Below, one piece after another: positions 59,638 through 64,000 of a stretch of DNA of 64,000 nucleotides. Every line of letters starts with the position of its first letter. Position 1 is the stretch's first letter. Below the pieces are notes generated by a model. It worked only from the letters and a program-made list of their open reading frames with translations. It made no database searches and was not told the origin of the DNA. The translations under genes were made by a program, and so were the position numbers. The stretch is from Terriglobia bacterium (GTDB taxonomy: Bacteria > Acidobacteriota > UBA6911), in NCBI GenBank assembly GCA_020072565.1, contig JAIQGI010000038.1, forward strand, positions 1-64,000. The letters are read 5' to 3'.

Positions 59638-60404
59638 GCCAAACCTCCCTGCCCATTCCGATCCAGTGCCGGTGCCGCGAATGTCCTGAGCTTGCGTCGG
59701 ATTTCCGCTGCGCGCAGCTCCTTCTCGATAAAGATCTTCTGGAGCGACTTTATGTTGGATTCCTCGACGGGACCGCGGCAGCCGATGCACGCAATATTAT
59801 AGGCCGGGCAGCGCGCGCCGCAGCCGGCGTTCGTCACCGGTCCCGCGCATGGCAAGCCCCGCGATATCAGCAGGCAGTCGTTTTCAATCATCTTGCACTC
59901 GAGGCAGACGGGGTAAGCGGGCAGCTGCGGCAGGTCGCCATTCAGAAGGCTGGCGGCTGCGCGCAAAAAATCGTTCTTTTCCATGGGGCAACCCGGTATC
60001 GCGGCGTCCACCTTGACGAAATCCGAAAGCGGACGGTGCGGCCGGATGTCCCAGGTGGATGCGGTTCCGCCGGAGCCGTATACCTGGGCAATAACCTGAT
60101 CGCGGGGCAGTTCTGCATCCATGGCGGCGATGCCGCCAAAGCAGGCGCAGGTACCGCAGGCAACGAGCAGCCCGGCCCGTTCACGGATCCGGCTCAGTTG
60201 CTTCTCTTCCCGCTCATTCGCCACGGAGCCTTCCACGAATGCGACGGCAAGAGGGCTCTCCTTGTCGTTGACGGACGATCCGCCGAGGAAATCCACGATC
60301 TCCGTGGCACCCACGATGTCCAGCAGCTGGTCTTCACAGTTGAGAATTACGATCTGCTCGCCCCAGCAGCCGCTTAGTCCAAAAATGCCGATCTTGGGCT
60401 TCAT
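59634..60404 (-). CDS. hydD: [NiFe] hydrogenase small (delta) subunit, group 3b, variant cluster ligand
   Basis: 256 residues. Proximal-cluster region: C13 in SGCWGEQIV, where most relatives have C-x-x-C; the fourth residue here is Glu16. Other ligands look intact: CGTCACFGG, IPGCPM. The C-terminal half has CLECKMIENDC, CAGPVTNAGCGARCP and CIGCRGPVEESN for two more clusters. The GAG codon is plain in the sequence. It relays electrons between alpha and the beta/gamma subunits. Overlaps alpha by 4 nt. Confidence 0.92.
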   Translation of the reverse strand: MKPKIGIFGLSGCWGEQIVILNCEDQLLDIVGATEIVDFLGGSSVNDKESPLAVAFVEGSVANEREEKQLSRIRERAGLLVACGTCACFGGIAAMDAELPRDQVIAQVYGSGGTASTWDIRPHRPLSDFVKVDAAIPGCPMEKNDFLRAAASLLNGDLPQLPAYPVCLECKMIENDCLLISRGLPCAGPVTNAGCGARCPAYNIACIGCRGPVEESNIKSLQKIFIEKELRAAEIRRKLRTFAAPALDRNGQGGLA

Positions 60405-60413
60405 ATTTAACCC

Positions 60414-61283
60414 CTATACGATTTCCGGAAGGTTGATCGCATCCCAATAGGTGAAAACCGGGCCGTGGATGCAGGTATACTTGTAGCCCACGCTGCAGTG
60501 ACCGCACTTGCCCACGCCGCACTTCATCCGGCGCTCGAGACTCATCAGGATGCGGTCTTTGTGAAAGTTGAGCTTGAGCAGCTCCGCGAGCACGAACTTG
60601 TAAACAACCGGCGGGCCGACCACCGCTGCATAGGTCCGGATCGGATCGATCCGAACCTTCTCAAAAAGGGTTGGCAGCAAGCCGACGTGATGCTTCCAGT
60701 TTCCGGTCGGGTCCCGGTCCACCGTCAGCAAGGTGGTCAGATCCTCCACCTCCGCAAGAGAAAGCAGCTCCTCGCGAAAGAGCATCTCCCCGGGAGTACG
60801 CGCGCCGTACATCAGGGTGATCTTGCTAAACCTTTCCCTGTGGTCCAGAGCATACCAGAGGAGCGAGCGCAAGGGGGCCATTCCCAGCCCGCCGGCCACG
60901 ATGAGCAGGTCATGACCCTCCATCTCTTCGATCGGAAAGCCGTTGCCGTAGGGGCCTCGAATTCCGACCATGGTATTGGTGGGTAAGCGGTAAAGGGATG
61001 ACGTAACCCTCCCGACGCGGCGCACACAGAGTTCAAGGATGCCCTTGCGCGTGGGTGCCGATGCGATTGAAATGGGCACTTCACCGGTCCCGATTACAGA
61101 GACCTCGACGAACTGCCCTGGCCGGTGCTCCCAGCGTTCGGCAACGGCATCGTCGGCGAAGCGGAACTGGAACAAGTAGTTGTCGGGCACCATCCGATGA
61201 ATCCGGACGATCCGCGCCAGGTGAGGCAGGTAAGGGTTGGCCACGTAGTTAGGCCGTTGGGGCAACGCTGCTTCTGGATTCAT
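60414..61283 (-). CDS. hydG: NAD(P)-binding flavoprotein (gamma) subunit, group 3b hydrogenase
   Basis: 289 residues from the ATG at 61283 (MNPEAALPQ), with GAGGTGAGCG upstream; an alternative start is at 61307. Ferredoxin-NADP reductase fold: FAD-binding RPGQFVEVSVIG and PISIASAP, then IRGPYGNGFPIEEM, IVAGGLGMAPLRSLLWYAL and GARTPGEMLF. The C-terminal [2Fe-2S] site is MKCGVGKCGHCSVGYKYTC (Cys spaced 4-2-7). It exchanges electrons with NAD(P)H. Its 5' end overlaps the beta gene by about 35 nt. Confidence 0.94.
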   Translation of the reverse strand: MNPEAALPQRPNYVANPYLPHLARIVRIHRMVPDNYLFQFRFADDAVAERWEHRPGQFVEVSVIGTGEVPISIASAPTRKGILELCVRRVGRVTSSLYRLPTNTMVGIRGPYGNGFPIEEMEGHDLLIVAGGLGMAPLRSLLWYALDHRERFSKITLMYGARTPGEMLFREELLSLAEVEDLTTLLTVDRDPTGNWKHHVGLLPTLFEKVRIDPIRTYAAVVGPPVVYKFVLAELLKLNFHKDRILMSLERRMKCGVGKCGHCSVGYKYTCIHGPVFTYWDAINLPEIV

Positions 61284-62304
61284 CTCGCTCACCTCGAATA
61301 GTTTCAATGACCGTTACGATATCGATCTTGGCCGGACAGGATGCGGCACAGCGGCCGCAGCCGACACAGCTCGGCCGGCCATACTCGGCGACAAAACCAC
61401 GCTGCTTATGGTAGTAGCGGAATTTGATCCGTGACGCACGAGACGATCTGAAGTTCTCTCCTCCGGCAACCAGCGCGTGGGTTTTGAACAGGCACGAGTC
61501 CCACGATCGGATCCTGCTGCCTGTCCTGTCCCCCAGCTCGGCCTCATCGTTTACATCGAAGCAGTAGCACGTCGGGCAAACTGCACTGCATGACCCGCAG
61601 GAAAGACAACGCTCCCCCATCTCCTCCCAGACCTTGCTGTGGTACTCCATCTCCAGGATTTCAGGGAGCTCGCCGAGCTCAAGCCGGGTCCTGTAAGCTG
61701 ACCGCCGGATGCCTGACCGCCGCTTGTATTCGGCAAAGTCCGCTTGGGTGGGCTTCTGAAGCAGGGATCCGCTCATCAACACGATATCGTCGCCCCGGCT
61801 CGTCCCCACCAGAACCAGGTAATCCGCCCCGATATCACTGAGAAAGAGATCGAATCCGCTCTCGACGAAATCAGCGTTCATGGAATAAGCGAAATGCTTG
61901 TCATCGGGCTCGAAATCTATCCCGATGATTGCGGTGCTTTTCCTGCGGGCAACATAGTAAGGGTCCACGTATCTGCCCTGAGCAAACACACGGTCGAGGA
62001 TGTTCAAACCGAAAATGTCATACGCATGGACTCCAAATAACACAACCGGCTTTGCTGCCTCCACCGACAGCTCGCGGTAGCCTTTCCTGGGATCGAACAG
62101 GAAAGTCGCCTCTCGTGGAGGCAGCAGGAATTTCTTGGGGGGAAGAATAGTGCGCGGGTACTTCAATTGTACATCGGACCAGCGCGCCGCCCGATCGAAG
62201 GCATAGCCCGCCCCGCGCTTTACCGGGGCATATACCTCCCCGAAGGCCGGCAGGACTGACACAAAGAGATCCAGGTCTTGCTTCGGAATCTTCAATATTT
62301 TCAT
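61249..62304 (-). CDS. hydB: Iron-sulfur (beta) subunit, group 3b hydrogenase
   Basis: 351 residues from the ATG at 62304, which overlaps the preceding response-regulator stop (ATGA). The N-terminal two thirds form the characteristic HydB domain (KYPRTILPPKKFLLP, VLFGVHAYDIFGLNILDRVF, DLFLSDIGADYLVLVGT). Two [4Fe-4S] motifs follow: CLSCGSCSAVCPTCYCFDV and CVGCGRCAASCPAKID. Gene order beta-gamma-delta-alpha is the same as in the Pyrococcus soluble hydrogenase operon. Confidence 0.94.
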   Translation of the reverse strand: MKILKIPKQDLDLFVSVLPAFGEVYAPVKRGAGYAFDRAARWSDVQLKYPRTILPPKKFLLPPREATFLFDPRKGYRELSVEAAKPVVLFGVHAYDIFGLNILDRVFAQGRYVDPYYVARRKSTAIIGIDFEPDDKHFAYSMNADFVESGFDLFLSDIGADYLVLVGTSRGDDIVLMSGSLLQKPTQADFAEYKRRSGIRRSAYRTRLELGELPEILEMEYHSKVWEEMGERCLSCGSCSAVCPTCYCFDVNDEAELGDRTGSRIRSWDSCLFKTHALVAGGENFRSSRASRIKFRYYHKQRGFVAEYGRPSCVGCGRCAASCPAKIDIVTVIETIRGERDESRSSVAPTA

Positions 62305-62735
62305 GACTCTCTCCTTCCACCGACCACGTGGCGGTCCGGGGCGCACGCCCCCTTGGTCAGCCGTCGGACCTCCGCCAGCAGACGCTCCGGATCAAGCGGC
62401 TTGGGCAGAAACAGGTCAGCGGGAAGCCAGCCGGCTTCGGGACTCACTCGGAAGATCGGCTGATTCGCATAAATAGACGAGACCACGATCACCGGGGTTT
62501 GGCTCAGCTCGGGAATCCGGCGGACGTCCTGCAGCATGAAGAAGCCCTCGGTCCTTTCCGTCATGATGACATCGAGCAGGATCAAGTCCGGCCTGAGCGT
62601 CTTGGCCAGATGCAGACCATCCCGACCGTTGAACGCGGTCCGGACCTGATACCCCGAGGATTGCAGCAAGGCCTCGATGGCAGCGACGAAGTCGCGGTCG
62701 TCGTCGACGATAAGCACTATCTTTGATTCATTCAT
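62301..62735 (-). CDS. Single-domain response regulator
   Basis: 144 residues, one receiver domain: VDDDRDF, phospho-acceptor D55 (LILLDVI), VVSSIYANQ and KPLDPE. No output domain. It overlaps both the kinase hybrid upstream and the hydrogenase beta gene downstream by 4 nt each, so it is translationally coupled to the hydrogenase subunits. Confidence 0.92.
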   Translation of the reverse strand: MNESKIVLIVDDDRDFVAAIEALLQSSGYQVRTAFNGRDGLHLAKTLRPDLILLDVIMTERTEGFFMLQDVRRIPELSQTPVIVVSSIYANQPIFRVSPEAGWLPADLFLPKPLDPERLLAEVRRLTKGACAPDRHVVGGRRES

Positions 62736-63916
62736 TTGGCTTCACCTGGTATGGTATCCAAAGCAGCTTTCAGCTTGGGCTCTGCTTGTGTTTCTGCCAC
62801 AGGGATCTGGACGAGGAAGGTGGTTCCTTGCCCTTCCCTACTTCTTACCTCGATGGATCCTCCCAGCTCGGTGACGATCCTGTTACAGATTACCAACCCG
62901 AGTCCCGTTCCCGGAATATCCGCTGTTTGTTCCGTCCTGACCCGGTAGAACTCCTGGAAAAGAAGAGGGAGGCATTCTTCGGGGATGCCGATGCCGGTGT
63001 CTTTCACTTCCAGTGTGATCCGTCGCTCGCGAGAAAACGCGCGGATCGAGACCGAACCGCCCGGACGGTTGTACTTGATGGCATTTCCCACCAGATTGCT
63101 CACCAGCATGCTGATACTGACAGGATCGCCGCACACGTGAGGTAGGTCGGGTGGAAGATCGACGCTGATGGTCACCGCGGCGGCAGTCGGCAGATGGAGC
63201 TGATCTTTGACGATGTCATCCACGATGGAGGAGAGGCTGGTAGTCGCGGCGCGATCGCAATAGCAGCCGCGGTCGATTTTGGCCAGCGCCAACCAGTCCT
63301 GGATGAGCGTCAGCATCTCCCCGAGCCGCAATTGGGAGCGAGTGATCCATTCGACGGCCTTTTCCGGAAGTTGACCCTGAAGGGAGAAGAGCAAAACATC
63401 AAGGTACTGCTTGACAGCAACCAGCGGGCTCTTGAGTTGATGAGAGACGAGGGTGATAATCCTGTGCTCAACCTCCTCCTTCTCACGGCGCAGACGCTGC
63501 GCTTCCTTGATCAGCCTCCATCGCTCCAGACCGCGATTGACGATCATGCGCAGCTCGCCTGGAGTAAAAGGCTTGGGCAGGAAGTCGTATGCACCTGCCT
63601 TCATGGCATCGACTGCCGTCTCGATGGTGGCGTAACCGGTGATCACGACAATTACCAGGTCGGGATCGAGCTTGCGGACGATGTTAATAACCTCAAAACC
63701 GTTCAGCTCCGGCATCTTGATGTCAACGACAAGCAGAGGAGGCCTGATCTCCTGCAGCCTCCGGATACCGTCGTGCCCATTGCCGAAAGTCTCAACCCGG
63801 CAACCGGCCTTCCTCAGAATCTGCTCGCACGAGAGGCGCATGATCTCGTCGTCGTCGATAACGAGAACCAGATTTTCTGCTGCAGGATTCGGCTTGATCG
63901 GACTTGGTGAAGCCAC
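62732..63916 (-). CDS. Receiver-histidine kinase hybrid (cytosolic)
   Basis: 394 residues. N-terminal receiver domain (about 15-130; D65, FLPKPFTPGEL) is followed by a coiled coil, HisKA with His159 (TLVSHQLKSPLVAV) and HATPase with NLVGNAIKYNRPGG, VKDTGIGIPEECLP and GTGLGLVICNRI. No membrane segment, so its input is intracellular or comes from another kinase. The start is GTG at 63916 with GGAG 6 bp upstream. First visible gene of the group 3b operon. The remaining 84 bp to the window edge hold no gene I can support. Confidence 0.92.
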   Translation of the reverse strand: MASPSPIKPNPAAENLVLVIDDDEIMRLSCEQILRKAGCRVETFGNGHDGIRRLQEIRPPLLVVDIKMPELNGFEVINIVRKLDPDLVIVVITGYATIETAVDAMKAGAYDFLPKPFTPGELRMIVNRGLERWRLIKEAQRLRREKEEVEHRIITLVSHQLKSPLVAVKQYLDVLLFSLQGQLPEKAVEWITRSQLRLGEMLTLIQDWLALAKIDRGCYCDRAATTSLSSIVDDIVKDQLHLPTAAAVTISVDLPPDLPHVCGDPVSISMLVSNLVGNAIKYNRPGGSVSIRAFSRERRITLEVKDTGIGIPEECLPLLFQEFYRVRTEQTADIPGTGLGLVICNRIVTELGGSIEVRSREGQGTTFLVQIPVAETQAEPKLKAALDTIPGEAK

Positions 63917-64000
63917 AGATTCTCCAACCTCAGGTTGCTAGATTCCCCTCACCGCACCCGAGGGAGGAAGGATGTGGTCTGTCAGGGGGTCAGCCCCGGT

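Noticed and set aside
58342-59790. Longer start for the group 3b large subunit
   Set aside because: The extra 51 residues overlay the delta subunit gene in another frame and are unlike hydrogenase N-termini; ATG 59637 gives the standard start.

Overview
The window is 64 kb of GC-rich DNA, almost certainly chromosomal, from a Gram-negative bacterium. Cell-envelope evidence is a predicted outer-membrane barrel and two Tat-type leaders; sigma-54 signalling and an anaerobic hydrogen and electron-bifurcation gene set are also present. The gene content (DUF1844 protein, gatCA with gltX, a prkA-yeaH-spoVR cluster, a transaldolase/glucose-6-phosphate isomerase fusion) and the short palindromic intergenic elements suggest an anaerobic Acidobacteriota-like lineage. 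That placement is inference; no rRNA or other decisive marker is present.

Region 1 (1-25.6 kb) is mostly housekeeping: ribF, gatC, gatA, rsmI, pdxJ, gltX, tRNA-Ser(GCU), queC, an ABC-F ATPase, a NarL-type two-component pair, a Tat-exported asparaginase-family hydrolase, a Tat-exported amidase and several unknown envelope proteins. Its gaps hold relics: a decayed group II intron reverse transcriptase fragment (about 4.6 kb), an FtsH gene with an internal deletion (24.7 kb), a 99-bp dispersed repeat in two copies, and REP-like hairpins.

Region 2 (25.6-35.5 kb) carries prkA-yeaH-spoVR, then transketolase and the transaldolase/isomerase fusion. Strong hairpin terminators follow spoVR and the fusion.

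Region 3 (35.8-49.9 kb, all minus strand) is the highlight: a tightly packed 16-gene operon. In transcription order it encodes HdrC, HdrB, the N-terminal half of HdrA, a DRTGG protein, an RsbW-like ATPase, an [FeFe]-hydrogenase-like protein, a second DRTGG protein, a PHP-GHKL fusion, NuoE-, ferredoxin- and NuoF-like diaphorase subunits, a fusion of a NuoG/HoxU-type iron-sulfur domain to the C-terminal half of HdrA, MvhD-, MvhG- and MvhA-like [NiFe] hydrogenase subunits, and a maturation protease. I infer one soluble flavin-based complex joining H2, NAD(H), ferredoxin and an HdrBC acceptor. HdrA is split into two genes about 6.5 kb apart, and its C-terminal half is welded to the diaphorase arm. 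A sensory module normally found with [FeFe] hydrogenases is embedded in this [NiFe] operon.

Region 4 (50.7-58.2 kb) is a regulatory island: two paralogous Cache-HAMP histidine kinases, an NtrC-type activator, and a two-receiver protein with a cysteine-rich linker. A consensus sigma-54 promoter and two tandem upstream dyads precede the last. Another hydrogenase maturation protease sits here.

Region 5 (58.3-63.9 kb, minus strand) is a second hydrogenase operon: receiver-kinase hybrid, response regulator, then beta, gamma, delta and alpha subunits of a group 3b NAD(P)-linked sulfhydrogenase-type [NiFe] hydrogenase. The genes overlap almost throughout. Its delta subunit has an unusual C-x-x-E in place of the usual C-x-x-C.
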